Source: Globodera rostochiensis (lineage: Eukaryota > Nematoda > Chromadorea > Rhabditida > Heteroderidae). From it: a stretch of 64,000 bases of DNA. The translations under genes were made by a program, and so were the position numbers. The stretch covers positions 3,126,295 through 3,190,294 of the forward strand of contig JAEVLN010000002.1 of NCBI GenBank assembly GCA_018350325.1, in the 5' to 3' direction. A model generated the notes under the pieces. The model saw only the letters and a list, made by a program, of their open reading frames with translations. It was not told the DNA's origin and ran no database searches. The number at the start of each line of letters is the position of its first letter. The stretch's first letter is position 1. Shown piece by piece: positions 11,782 to 23,487 of the stretch.

Positions 11782-14221
11782 ATGGCTTTTAGTTTTAGCG
11801 AAGACGGCGAATTGAAAGAAGAAAAAAGCGGCATTTCCCCGCCCACAAATTCTACGGCAGATGCCAAAATTCAGGCTCAATTGATGCAAAATTATTTGCA
11901 CAAAATGTTATGTGCCATCACTCACCAACAATTGTCGAGGTGAAATGGCGAAGGACACTTTCTTAATTTAAACACATTTTGCCAAATTTTAGAGACAACA
12001 ATTCCCAGGCACAGCTGTTGATCAGCAGAACAACGACAGGTAGTCCTGCTACTGCTTCAACAACAATGGCAAAAGCGGCTGACTCCGCCGCCTCATCTTC
12101 CCATTCGGCGGCCCCCGCTGTTGTCGCCCCTCCCAACAACGCCGCCATCCCCTCCGGCAGTCTCTTCCCCGGCATTCCATTCCCCAAAATGGTCTTCGGC
12201 ATAAACACCGTCGAAGTTCGTTGGTGGATGATTTGGGACTTATAAAACCCCCCCCCCCCCACGAGTCTCGTTCATAACGCCATGCTCAAGGCCTATTTAA
12301 AAGTCCAAAATGTGTTGGGTCCTAATAATTTATATCAATTCTTTATGGAAATTTTAGAATTCGGACAATTTCAGATTCTCAAACAGTGCGAACTGCTCGA
12401 AGAGTCGAACGACGTTGAGAAGCTGAGCCGTTTCCTTTACGGGCTGCCCCCAACCGTTCAAATGCACATCGCAATGCACGAGCCGGTGCTCAGGGCACGG
12501 GCGCTGATAAGCTATAATACGGTAGGGGCATTTGCATTTTGGCACTTTTTGGGGGATTTCCGGCAATAATTTGCATATTTTTATTCCTTTGCGTTTAGGG
12601 AAATTTCAAGGAGCTCTACTCCATTTTGGAAAGCCACAAATTCTCACAGCAATGCCACCAGAAGTTGCAGCACATGTGGTGGGACGCCCACTACCAGGAG
12701 GCCGAACGAATGAGGGGAAGGTGAAAAAAAGAAATGGACAATTTCAATTTAAATTTTGAAAATTATAAAAAAAACATTTTGAAGGACGCTGGGCCCCGTG
12801 GACAAGTACCGGGTGCGCAAGAAGTACCCGTGCCCCCCGACAATTTGGGACGGGGAACAGAAAACGCATTGCTTCAAGGAAAAAACGGTTGCTGCAATTA
12901 AATAGTGAATAAATAATAATAATAAAAAAACATTTTTAAACATTTATTTTTATTTTTGTAGAGGACAATGCTCAGACAACATTACATCCAAGATCAGTAT
13001 CCGAACCCGGCCAAAAAGAAGCAACTCGCGGAAGAGACTGGCCTTACGGCAATGCAAGGTAACCAAACTGGCCATAATCATTCGCAAATTGTCTTTATGG
13101 ACTCAAAATAATTAATTTTTTTATTATTTTAAGTTGGCAATTGGTTCAAAAATCGACGCCAGGTTTGTGAAGAAAATGCGAATATTTTTGTCTTATAAAT
13201 TTGTTTGTTTTGTTTCCAGAGAGACCGAGCTGCAAGCGCAAAGAACAAGTCAGTCGAGTCGTTCAGCTTCATCCTTCCCGGCTTTACCTCAAATTCAGAA
13301 TGAACGGCGGCGCTCGTCTCCCGCTCGGGCTGAGCCCGTCGCCCAAACACGGTCGAAACAACGGCGGCAGCGGCAGCAACAACAATCAAAACGATTCATG
13401 CGATTCCGAATTTGACGACGACGAAATGCGCTCGTTCTCCCACTCGCACAACAGCTCCGAGCCGGAGGAGGAGGAGGACCGCATGGCGGTGGACGATGCC
13501 TTCGGCTGCGAGGTCGGCGAGTCCACCGAAGAGGCAACCGCCAGAAAGCAGAAGCATTTCACAATCGGCCAATTGACAACGACGGCGGCACATTCGCACG
13601 AAGAGCAGCGTCTTCGGTTGCAGAATGTACAGGACGACGGCAGAAGGACGGGGGACGGGGAGCAGTTCATCGGATGCGGTGGGTGAAGTCGCATTAATTC
13701 GAGCGGCTGATTTGCTTACAAATTGTTCTCTCTTCAGGGTCCACGATGCCTTCGGCAATGCCTGCAGCGGTGTTCCCTGCGAGTGTCGCCCCGCCGCCGG
13801 CGGCCACGCCGTTCAATCCCCTCCATTTGCTGTTTCTGATGCATTCAGCAGCCGCCCAACAAACTTTTCTGATGAACGATTTTCACAATTACCACCATCA
13901 AACTCAGCAGCAACCGAAGAACGAGCAGGTGGCACCCCTCTAATTACAGGCAATTGTCTCGTAATATTTCGAATTTAGGCCGTCTCCAAAGGCACATGCT
14001 CCAGCCATTCGACGCCCTCCTCAACCCTTTGGCCAAAACAGCAGCCGACAACAGCTGAAAACAACGCCGGAAGAAATGTGATGGCCAACAGTCCAGAGAG
14101 TACAGAAACAAAAGGCCAATCGGCTGGAGGAAGAAAATCCTTCAAACTTTCGATCGATCAACTTCTGAGTTCAAAGACCAACGGCAAACACCAAATTGAC
14201 CAGAACCCTACCGGCGATTGA
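11782..14221 (+). CDS. ceh-32: Six3/6-class homeobox transcription factor (ceh-32-like)
   Basis: A sequence-specific nuclear transcription factor of the SIX family; family members pattern anterior and neural tissue. The exon chain starts at ATG 11782 (exon to 11939), continues 11993-12215 and 12375-12521, then a Six-domain exon from 12599, an exon from about 12786, two homeodomain exons (about 12961-13060 and 13134-13161), and three C-terminal exons to the TGA at 14219-14221. The Six domain begins [20 protein letters not shown] and includes [13 protein letters not shown] and [20 protein letters not shown]. The homeodomain has [15 protein letters not shown] and [13 protein letters not shown], with Lys at position 50, as in the SIX family. 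An acidic/Ser stretch (DSEFDDDEM) and a C-terminal [12 protein letters not shown] resemble the matching parts of CEH-32. The assignment to Six3/6 rather than Six1/2 is moderately firm. Confidence 0.93.
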
Positions 14222-14339
14222 AATACCTATATTTAGTTACCGAACATGACAATTAAAAATGGCTTTTACAAACCAGAAATAATACATACATATTTTACTT
14301 TTATAAATTTTTTATCAAACGTCTTGAGACCATTCTGAC

Positions 14340-14624
14340 CAGGGGCGTAGCCAGAAAAAAATTTCGGAGGGGGGAATTGATCCATCTGAGCGCGGCGCTC
14401 AGATGGCAATCCCATTTGAGCGCCAGGAACGGCCCGGCGGTGCCGATAGGCGCCGCCGGGAAAAATTTTTTGATTTTTGATGGCAATTTGTTAAGAAAAT
14501 TGTCAAAAAGTTGTAAAAGTGCAAAACAAAAGGGTCCCCCCTCTTGTTTTTTTTTCTTCAAATTTCATTTCGGGGGGGGGGAATTCCCCTGATTCCCCCC
14601 CCCCCCCCCCTGGATACGCCAGTG
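14340..14624. mobile_element. hAT-like MITE with 8-bp target duplication
   Basis: The ends are CAGGGGCGTAGCCAG (left) and CTGGATACGCCAGTG (right), which are imperfect terminal inverted repeats (right end reversed: CACTGGCGTATCCAG). Both ends are flanked by ATTCTGAC (14332-14339 and 14625-14632), an 8-bp target site duplication typical of hAT elements. The interior has no transposase. It includes the palindrome CTGAGCGCGGCGCTCAG and a G run and C run near the right end. It is non-autonomous. Confidence 0.85.
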
Positions 14625-14633
14625 ATTCTGACC

Positions 14634-15225
14634 CCTCTCCCGCAGTAGGGATGCCATCGCAAAACCCCAAAAGGTGGCTTATGCCATTAAGTTGTGGGAA
14701 GCGAGAACAGTGTCGGGTAATGAGAAAGTGCCGTCAGGGTAATCCTCATTTCGGATACAAATCTCTGAATGATTGTAGAAGAATAAGAATCCGAAGTTGA
14801 TCTTACAAATAAAAATTATTTAAAAAGTAAATAAAATAATTCATTTTTTAAAATAAAATCTTTCAACAATAAAAATCTTTGTAGTTTTAAAGTAAATGAG
14901 GCTTTTAGGCCTAGCTGGGCGTCAAGTGTCCGGTAAAACCGGATTTCCTCGGGTCATTAGACCGGGCTTTACGGATTAAAAAAACACCCCTAAAGATGGC
15001 ATGACCAAGCAACAAAATTCAATTTTTTTTTTTGTCTTGCCTGATGCGATTTGAACTTTATGTAACAGGTCGCCAAAACTTTAATGTAAGGTTTATTTTT
15101 GAATTTTCTTAACAAGCAATTACCAGCAACGACGTCTCTTATTGGCGCCGCCGGCGTCTTCGTTAATTAAGACAAATTTTTAACAATTTAGCTTAAACAG
15201 CAAAGTTTCTGCATAATATTCAATT
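14634..15225. other. Intergenic: homeobox gene element to TBCK
   Basis: AT-rich with A and T runs. No gene is seen. GCGCCGCCGGCGTC near 15145 is a short GC palindrome. Confidence 0.5.
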
Positions 15226-18200
15226 TTGTTTATGAAATTTGGCGCGGTCATATTGGTGGGGAATGAGGTGCGTACAGACAATGCCATTTCGACATCAATG
15301 TTGGGTCGGCTTGCCAGCATTGCCTCGATTTCGCACGATAATTTATGCCGATACTTGGAGCTAATCAAATGTCAGACAAGTGAGGCTTTTGCTTCTTCAC
15401 TCATTCGCAAAGACCGGATTTTAATCCAAGAATTTTTAACTTATTTTAATTTAATTTTATTTAGTCCCAAATGGCGTCATAATTGTAAGCGAACACTATT
15501 CCGCGCAATACTGCAGGGTACAAAATAGGTGAGAATGCATTCAATTTAATTGGAAATGCGACAAAAGCTTCAAGTGGAATGCCAAAATTTGAGCCGAGGA
15601 TGTGCGTTTCTGTTGCAACTCAAATCGCTTCCGCAATTGACTTTTGCCATAGAAATTCCATCGTTATCGGATCTTTGTCTATCGAAAACATTTTATTCCG
15701 TGTTTCTAATGAGGTTGGTCCGGAAATAGGAACGTAAATTGAAAAAAGCTCTCCATATGATTCATTTTTGACATTTATTCCAACATTCAAAATTGAACAT
15801 TTTTACAGCAAGTTAAAGTGAAACTTTCTCATTTTGGTCTCTACTACATCTCCGAGGGCAATGAGGCCATTAAAGAAGCAATATGTCTTCCATGGTATTA
15901 TTTTACTAAAATATTTATTTATTTATTATTTTGATTTCCATTTTTGGCTAATAATGTGCAACTCCCGAAAGGTATCTGTCGCCCGAATGTGTGCTGAATG
16001 CAGAGGAGAAACTTTCTTATTGTTCCGACATTTGGTCTTTTGGAATTTTGCTGATTGAATTGTTTACGGGTTGGCAATTAGCCCAAATCTGGAGTCGGAA
16101 GCAAGTAATGTCCGTCCTTCGTTCCGTTGTTTTCAAAAGTACGTTTTGAATTTGTTTTGTTTCTCCTCCAACTCCACAAACAGCTTCTGTTTAGCGAAAC
16201 ATGGCTCATGTTTGGAAAATCTGTTAGATTCTGTTGAAATTTCTTGCCCTGCATTCAAATCGTCGAGCCATTGTCTCCAAAATGCCCGTTTTGTGTCCGA
16301 GAAATGCCTTCAAATAGCGCCCATGGACAGACCGAACTCGACGGACTTACTCCAACTGCTGGATGAGGCAAATCAGCAAGATGGAGGGCATGACGCATGC
16401 GAATGTCCGTGTGCCGAGGCGTCTATTGACGAGTCAATCGATTCGATTAAAAGTTTTAATATAATTTATAAAAGGTCTCAAAATATGCTTTAGAGCGAAT
16501 TCTCGGCGAGGAGGGCTTGGCTAAGTTTGGATTCACTACAAAAACGGTCAACGAAGTGTTTTTTCTGTGGAAATTGTGCGGGAGCAGCGTGGAAAGCATT
16601 CTCATCCGGAACGGAATTATTCAGAATCGTCCGCCAGTGCTGGCTTTTCCTCGGTAAGTGAACTTGACTGAATGCGTCTAGGAGTTTTTGACAATAAATA
16701 AAAGGTTAATTGGAAGGTTTAGGACATAACCAGGGGCAGAGAATTCCCCCACAAACTGGCAAAATTCTGCTTTTTTGAGATTGCTTGTTGACGACTTCCG
16801 ACTTTACGGAAATGAAAAGGCTCGAAAGGTCAACTTGGCTTTGAATGTCGCGGAACTTCCGCTGAATAATCTCCTCGAAGTTGTCTTTCCTTTACCTTTT
16901 TAAATTAACCGTTTTTTTATGACATTTAGCGACTCAATTCAATTCCCCGCGATGAATTGTATCTGAGCTTGGATTGGATCAAAATTCGCGGTTGTGGTCA
17001 AGGGAACGAGTCGAAAGCGTCGCTTTCTCCGCCGTTGGGTGCGGACTCTGTCCAATCTCTGGTTGTTAAGGAACGTGACATTAACTATCAGGTGATCTTC
17101 TGATCTGTTAAGCATATTTTAAAAAACATTTACTTATTTAAGTTCAAGCGAATGCGACTATTTCGTCGTTTTTTGTCCGCTTTTCCTTACAAAAGCGATT
17201 TGCTTCGGCATGAGTGCCAAAAGGACATTCCACCGGTGTATCGGGGCGCTGTTTGGGCCTCTCTTTTGGATGTTTTCCCAGCATTCGACGACGGAGTTTT
17301 CCATCATGAAGACTTTTGTCAAATTGATACATTTTCTGAACATCCTTCGGACCGCCAACTTCAAGTGGACATCCCTCGTTGTCACCAATACGACGAATTG
17401 GTTGTTGGGCATTGAGAGATCGTTCACGTAAAGATTCGGGGAGCTCTAAGAATAGTTCTCTTTGTCTTTCAAAAGTTTCACTTTTTTTAAAATCAGATGT
17501 CGTCTCCTATGGCACATTACCGAATGAAGTTGTTGATCAAGACTTTGCTCGTGTCCAGAAAGGATGATGATTTTGTGTATTGGCAGGGACTCGACTCGTT
17601 GTCGGCACCGTTTCTGATTTTGCATTTCAACGACCTCTGTAAAATGTGCACATTTTTCTGAAATCTCTTTGCCCTTTTTTTAGCGACCGCATTCCGTTGT
17701 CTCAACGCTTTTATTGAGCGTTACCTTCACGGCTTTTTCCTTCAAGACAATTCGACCGTAATTCGCAATTATTTGGCTGAGTTCATGCGCGTGCTCGAGT
17801 TCGTCGACCCGGAGTTGTTCAGCCACCTCATTTCACTGGATTTCCATCCCGAACTTTTTGCAATTCCGTAGGCATTTCCATCCAACAATAATTATGCCTG
17901 GTGGCATTTGCAACTTTTAAGGTGGTTTCTGACTTGTTTTGCCCATGTTTTGCCACTTCATAAGCTGGTTTGTAAATATACAAAATAGGAGATGATTTGG
18001 TTAATTTAATGCTGCCATTCTTTTAGTTTCATTTATGGGATTCGCTTCTTCTTGCCGATTCGCAGTTCCCACTGTTGGGTTTCAATTTTTTTTTTTTTTT
18101 TTTTGATTTATTTAATCCATTTTAGTTTTATTGGCGTTGCCATCCTTATTCAACTAAGGCCGCGTCTCATATCTGTCAATTTTAATGAAGCAATTTTACT

Positions 18201-18338
18201 TTTTTCTGACTTGCCAGGTCAGTTAGAAGATTTATATTTATTTTGTTTTTTCAATTGATTGTTTAAGACCTTCCCATTGATGAGATTGTCCAAGTTGCGA
18301 AAATGCATTATGGGAATTGGCTTGTATCTCCAATGTGA
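15226..18338 (+). CDS. tbck: TBCK-like protein: pseudokinase plus TBC RabGAP domain
   Basis: TBCK is a large cytosolic protein linked to Rab traffic and growth signalling. The start is ATG 15226 or 15232 (MKFGAVILVGNEV). The N-terminal half is kinase-like: HDNLCRYLELIKCQ, then ASAIDFCHRNSIVIGSLSIE where the HRD loop should be, then KLSHFGLYY where DFG should be, then YLSPECVLN and CSDIWSFGILLIELFTGWQL. The missing catalytic Asp and altered DFG fit a pseudokinase. The TBC domain follows: KDIPPVYRGAVWASLLDV, DRQLQVDIPRCHQYDEL, DDDFVYWQGLDSLSAPF, HLWDSLLLADSQFPLL and NFNEAILLFSDLP. An intron of about 85 bp from about 17400 restores frame between CHQYDEL and MSSPMAHYRMKL. The frame stops at 18336-18338 just after the TBC domain, so the C-terminal rhodanese domain of vertebrate TBCK is absent from this model. 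Confidence 0.88.
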
Positions 18339-19136
18339 AGCTTTAAAATGTCACAAGCATCATCACATGTCTTGCGCAAATAGCGCGAGATAAAGTTCTT
18401 TTTGGAAAAATATGCAAATAGAAACAAAAATGCATTTTGTGTCGGCAATGGATTTTATACTCATTGGGTAGGTACCGGAAGTGGGGAAGATCGGTCGATT
18501 GCTTCAAGGTCTGCCTTTTCGACAATGATCTCCTCTCGTCAATTCGTTGTTTGTATCCGCCCCTCTTGCCGCCCAACCTCAAATAGCCCGTGTAACGGTG
18601 ATCAAAAAAATTTGGGCGGCAAAAAGTGGGAGAAAAATGCCGGTGAATAGGACCGGGCTGAAAATTTGCAATAAAAATAAAGAACGCATCAAACGAAATT
18701 GAAGTCGGGAAAGGGCAGCCACTGATTCAAAAAGCCACTTTGTTCGGCTGCACACACTGAGTTCAAGCGGCACTCAACCGACGAGATTGATCATTCGCAA
18801 GGAGTTGGCACAAAACGAAATTGTGTACATATGTGTGACAAATTAGTATAATAATAAGGCATTTAGACTGTAATTATTTTACTGGTTTCGGTTTCTTATT
18901 TGCCACAAAATAAGGTGTATGTGTGGCGGACATCGGTTTTTGTGCGACTACAAAACTTGGCTGCTACCGCCGATTTTAATAGAGTCCAACCTGACACCTG
19001 GACCCAGGCCCGACGATTTTAATGGACTACTTTGGAAGTGGAAGTTAGCATTTTACACTCGAATTCTTCAATAATTATTGTATAGAGTAAACAATGATAT
19101 TGCGTCGTGAGCGAGGTCAAAAACTTCGCCATTAAT
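18339..19136. other. Intergenic, nothing recognised
   Basis: Short frames only. A minus-strand hydrophobic frame near 18600-18770 has no splice context and no known motif. Confidence 0.4.
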
Positions 19137-19448
19137 TTACACCTTTGCGGGCATTGTGTTCAGGGCCGGGTCGTTCATGTCGGCTTCGCGCTGTTCTCGA
19201 AAGGCCTTAAGTTGTTTCCGAAAATCGCGGATCGTTCTCCAAAGCACAACAACTGCCACAGTTAGTGCGCAAATGACGACGATAGATGCGATAATCACAG
19301 CCACGATGGCTAAAATAGGGGAAAAAACAAAGCCATTAATGTTTTCAACCCAAATAATCGGGTCAGTTCCATTCGGCAGTAGGGCGCGGACGGATACCCG
19401 AGTCGTGTATTTACCGGCAATCCGTAATGGGGCCCATATTTTTTTCAA
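19137..19448 (-). CDS. C-terminal exons of a single-pass membrane protein
   Basis: Not recognised by family. The minus strand reads an extracellular-looking stretch (YTTRVSVRALLPNGTDPII), then one strongly hydrophobic segment (AIVAVIIASIVVICALTVAV). A short basic and acidic tail follows (RTIRDFRKQLKAFREQREAD), ending at a stop at 19137-19139. An acceptor (CCTATTTTAG) lies just before the membrane segment, so at least two exons are present. Upstream exons were not identified; the first in-frame ATG is near 19448. The exon at 22402-22660 has the same design (membrane segment, then a charged tail with INxR-type repeats), which suggests related genes. Confidence 0.4.
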   Translation of the reverse strand: MKKIWAPLRIAGKYTTRVSVRALLPNGTDPIIWVENINGFVFSPILAIVAVIIASIVVICALTVAVVVLWRTIRDFRKQLKAFREQREADMNDPALNTMPAKV

Positions 19449-19494
19449 AAAATAAAAACATTTTATACAGTCATTAGAAAGCAGTTTTTAGGGC

Positions 19495-19850
19495 TGTTCT
19501 GAGACGTGGAATCCGAATCTGACCTCCATTTCGCCCGATTTCGAGCCCCGGAGCCGAATTCGAATTTTTCAAAGGACCGATTTTCTAAAAGCCAAATTAA
19601 GATGAAAATTCTTAGACAAAATCAATGATTTGGCAAAATCTAAGTTTTTCGTGATCAGCACCCCCGAAAATCCCAGGATATAGCTTTTTAGCTCAAATTA
19701 CAAGGTATGAATTAGGGACCCCCATTCTTTAGGATTGCCTATTTACCCATACACGCCCTGAAATACCCGATCCGAACCGTTTCTAATACCCGCTCGGGTC
19801 CAAGCGATCCCCCGTCGTGAAAATCATCGACCCACGTCTCTAAAAACGTG
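19495..19850. repeat. Possible inverted-repeat element
   Basis: GAGACGTGG near 19500 is matched by the reverse complement CCACGTCTC near 19834, with several GAATCCGAAT/ATCCGAAC-like words between. Arms are short, so this is a weak call. Confidence 0.25.
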
Positions 19851-20633
19851 TCCCCCCTCTACTAGTATTAACATTTACCTGCCAACGTGGCTAACATTTT
19901 GTTAACATTTGCCGAAGTGGAATGTCGAAACTCGTGGAAGCAATATCCCACTGAAAATTTCGTCTACTAAACAAAAATACGACATTAACCAAGAAAATTT
20001 CGGAAAAAAATTCATTCATATGAAAAATACATGTCATTTAACAAGAATAAGATTTTACATTGCGTCTTTGTTTTTGCGGTTTGGTACTGCGTCGTAAATA
20101 TAAGTGTAATATATTGTGTCTGCCATCAACACTGCGCGTTACATTTTTGCGTACGTGGAAATTTAAAAGAACATGAAATCAAGTTTGATGTAAAATCATA
20201 TGGATGGATAGTTATGACGCATTTCTTCCAATTGAATTTCGGTTTTAGCATAGTCATCGGAATGCATATGGAAACAAATAAGTTGGCAATAAACCTGAGT
20301 CGAAAACCCGTGAAAAGGTCAGAAGAGAATGTGATGAATGCAATTTGAAAGATCGATGGAAAGGGTCTATTCATTCGTATTGCAACGATTTGCGATATTG
20401 TTGCAGTCGGAATGCGTATCGCCTATAAGTTGGTCTCACGAAATCCGCTCGGATTCGTTTTTTGATCCCCGTCCAGTGGAACATTGCGCGGCTTCTGTTT
20501 GTCATCTATGACTGCTGCTTTATTCTTGTCACCCTCGCTCGATGTTTGCTGGCCTCCGTTATGCAAATAATATTTTGCTACTATTTTTATGCACCAATTA
20601 GAAACAATAATCCTTTCCTTTATTCTCCATCAC

Positions 20634-20692
20634 GCTTAGGCCTAAGCCTAACGTTCCTTGAGCCAGGGTGGCTTAGGCCTAAGCCTAATGAA
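20634..20692. repeat. Telomere-hexamer palindrome pair
   Basis: Two copies of CTTAGGCCTAAGCCTAA separated by about 24 bp. Each is one TTAGGC hexamer followed head-to-head by two GCCTAA hexamers. TTAGGC is the nematode telomere repeat. A second pair lies at 38743-38805. Confidence 0.8.
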
Positions 20693-21290
20693 TGCCACCT
20701 TTTAAAAGCCTAGATCAATGCTTTTGCCCACTTTTTAATCTATGGACAACTGAGTCCCCACTGAAAAAGACACTTCAGTCCCGCGCTCATAACTTGCTCC
20801 AAAGTGGTTTCCGCGGCAAATGCCGTTGGGTACTTTTTCACTTAGAAATGGGATTCACCAGAGACAAAATTGCCACTTTCAACGAATGATTAAAAAAGTA
20901 CATTTCATGCCAAAAATAAAGATTTTACTGAATTTATGAACATTTTGTAAAATGTCCTTTTTTCGGACCCAAAATCTTTTGTTACCCCTGATGTCCTTTT
21001 TTTTAAATTTTCGATGCGACCCCTGGTTTAGATCCTTTTAGGATTAATAAATGCTTGTTGAATATGTATCCAAAAAATTAATTCATTATAAAAATGCGGC
21101 ACTGGGACCTTCTCTGGGTTATTCGGCACTCGGGCATTTTTGGTACTGTTCGTCGACACTCGGACCGGTAGTTAAATCTTTGGCGTTCTGTCATCATAAA
21201 AAAAAGGCGTGGTGCTGACTCGGCTACGGACAACTCGGCTACTGGCGACTTTTTTTTGTTACAACTTTTTTCATTTGTAATATGCTCAGC

Positions 21291-21452
21291 TCAACGAGAG
21301 CTTTCGATTGATACTAATTACAACTAGCTATCTTGAGCATAACCAAAGTTAGGACAGGAAAAGGCGAGTTTGCGAACTGCTTTTCAAGTTCTAACTTTTT
21401 TGCAAGCCAACAGAACCAAAAGAAATTACTATCAATCGAAAGCTCTCGTTGA
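21291..21452. repeat. Inverted-repeat element, 28-bp arms
   Basis: The left arm 21291-21318 (TCAACGAGAGCTTTCGATTG...) matches the reverse complement of 21425-21452 at 27 of 28 bases. The spacer is about 106 bp with no coding potential. It looks like a MITE or a foldback element; no target duplication is clear. Confidence 0.8.
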
Positions 21453-21474
21453 TCCGTCCTTCCTCAAAATCTCA

Positions 21475-21885
21475 TAGCCGTTATCCGTCCGTATCCGTGA
21501 CGTTTCAAAATTCCATATCCGGATATCCGTCCGCGGTTCCGCATTATTTAAAAATCACTAGAGTTTTCTTCAAAGTTCGAAAAAAAGTGTTTTCAAATCG
21601 AATTTTTTATGAGATTTTCGGTAAGAATTTTTATTTTTGTTAAAAAAATTTCAAAAGCTTTTTTGAAAATTCTGCTTTACTGCTGGGGAGGGGGGAGGTC
21701 GGCTTTGCCGATAGGCGCCGCCGAGAGATTAAAATTGAATATTTAAAGACTTATGCTAAAAAAATCGTCCAATTTTAGGTAATTGAGAAATTTTTCTTCA
21801 GCAGTAAAAAAACAACGGATACGACGGACGGATATTAAGGTCATATCCGTCCATATCCGGATATATCCGTGAGCACGCCTGCATT
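21475..21885. repeat. ATCCGT-rich inverted-repeat element
   Basis: Both ends are made of repeated ATCCGT, ATCCG and GGATAT words. The left block is at 21480-21540 and the right block at 21812-21875, with ATCCGTCCG...ATCCGT inverted between the blocks. The middle shares GCCGATAGGCGCCGCCG with the hAT-like MITE at 14340-14624. Confidence 0.6.
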
Positions 21886-22401
21886 AAAGTGCGTCAAAGT
21901 TACAAATTTCATTAAATTCGATATTTTTCAAAATTCTCCAAACTTCACCAGATTTTGGTAGGGGTAAGAAGTGAGCACTAGAAGCATGTCTGCAAAATTT
22001 TGTCACAAAATATAAGCATTAGCCTGTATTACACGCTTTCGAAACCGGAAGGAAATTCAATGGCGGGGATACAATGTCTGACATCACAGTGTCTGCCGCG
22101 TCATTAGAGTTTGTCTGTTAATTTGTTTAAATGATTTTGGCGTTATGATTTGCTCAAATGAATTAATTCGATTCCTTTTTTGCCGTCCGTGTTAGGGTTT
22201 CAGGGAGCGGCCCGTTTGAATGAAAAAAATTTTTTGTTTTACTATCGAACATTACAAGAAAAAAATCTCCCTTGAAAAGTCCAAACAAGTGGCTAAACGT
22301 CGTTTCTTTTGCGACCAGCTCTAAAATAATTGCTATACAAACTGAAGAATGAGATAATTGTGTCAAACGAGCGAGGTCAAAAATGTTCCTCTCCAATTCA
22401 T

Positions 22402-22660
22402 TTACTCCTTTCGGGTCGAACCGAGAACAACTTGATGCTGGGCGCACATTGCCTTCCTTTCGTCTCGTGATTTCCGTTGGTTTTCACGAATATTGGCTAT
22501 GTCTTTGGCAATCATCCAACCGTAGCAACCAATTGAAACGCATAACACACAAGAAGCAAGCACAACAGCGCCAATAGCAAAGATGCTTGCCGAAAAGATT
22601 ACATAAGCTTGCCATGAGAACGCATAGCTTATCTTCGCCTCGGCAATTTCGAGTTGCTGA
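22402..22660 (-). CDS. Last exon of a single-pass membrane protein
   Basis: Not recognised by family. After an acceptor (GGTTCTTTTCAG) near 22660 the minus strand reads LEIAEAKISYAFSWQAYVIF, a hydrophobic segment (IFAIGAVVLASCVLCVSIGC), then a charged tail (AKDIANIRENQRKSRDERKA) and a stop at 22402. The layout parallels the exon at 19137-19448. Upstream exons are not clear. Confidence 0.4.
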
Positions 22661-22961
22661 AAAGAACCGTTTTGTCGCGGATCGCGAAATCCATTTACCA
22701 CGCCCCTCCCTTTGTCCCCTAACCTTCCCTCCCATTATACCGCAATTTCCGATCACACAACGACCGCAAGCACTTTGCGATAAAGTTATGTCCCTAGCAT
22801 TTCTATCGGTCTTCCCCCTGAGCAATCATTGGCCTTTCCCGATTTTCCCACGATGCTTCAATCTCGTATTAAAGCGTCACAGGCTATTTAGGCCAATTCT
22901 CCTTCTCCCCGAGCAGGTTAACCCAAGTCCTATTTCCTATGCCAATCCCCCACCCTTTGAT

Positions 22962-23487
22962 TCACCCCCGTTTTCCTATCCAAATGGGTTTGCAAACCTT
23001 TGCATACTCCGCCGAATCAACAGGGGCAGAGGGTGCACAGGGCTTTGCATACTCCACCGAACCAACAGGGGCAGAGGGTGCACAGGGCAGAAACAAAATG
23101 AACATGGCCCAAACGACGCCAACATTGATGTGCCCGCACGTGGCGCGTCTCCAAATGGCGCGAATGAATGTCTTTGGTCCACCGCCTCGCGCGACCTTAT
23201 TGTGCTCCTCGTGCACGTCGACGGCACACTTGCAGATGTGGAACTTTGCGTCACCCTGATTTAAAAGCACCATTAGATATAGACATCATGGTAATTGAAA
23301 GATGGGACCCACATTTTTTAACAAAACCACGGCAGTTGAAATTGAAACAATCTTCCAAATTTGTCTAAACTGGTAGGCATACCTTGCCATTCACGCCGTT
23401 GAGCTTCAAGGAGTTGGTGACAACGAGGGATGTCCACTTGAAGCTGGCGGTCCGAAGGATGTTCAGAAAATGTGCCAATTTGATCAT
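22962..23487 (-). CDS. Small two-exon gene with an exon derived from a TBCK exon copy
   Basis: Exon 1 runs from an ATG at 23487 to the donor after 23383; exon 2 begins at 23255 after an AG acceptor, in phase 0, and stops at 22962-22964. Exon 1 (starting MIKLAHFLNILRT) is read from an inverted copy of a TBCK exon but in the plus-one frame relative to TBCK. Exon 2 reads GDAKFHICKCAVDVHEEHNK, a short hydrophobic run (INVGVVWAMFILFLP), then two tandem copies of CAPSAPVxSxEYAK. I recognise no family. The TBCK frame also stays open across the copy, so the coding claim is uncertain. Confidence 0.3.

Noticed and set aside
20031..20348. 105-aa plus-strand frame with a faint galectin-like feel (ALHF...GW...FGFSIVI)
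   Set aside because: The resemblance is a few scattered residues, key galectin motifs are not present in order, and there is no supporting exon.
20700..20890. Short frame ending CRWVLFHLEMGFTRDKI that recalls the mariner N-terminal helix-turn-helix
   Set aside because: Too short and no catalytic domain nearby. The shared words near 23690 suggest a repeat, but not enough to name it.
22587..23264. 225-aa plus-strand frame over the 42-bp tandem repeat
   Set aside because: The minus-strand reading has an acceptor and in-phase junction, while this frame has neither.
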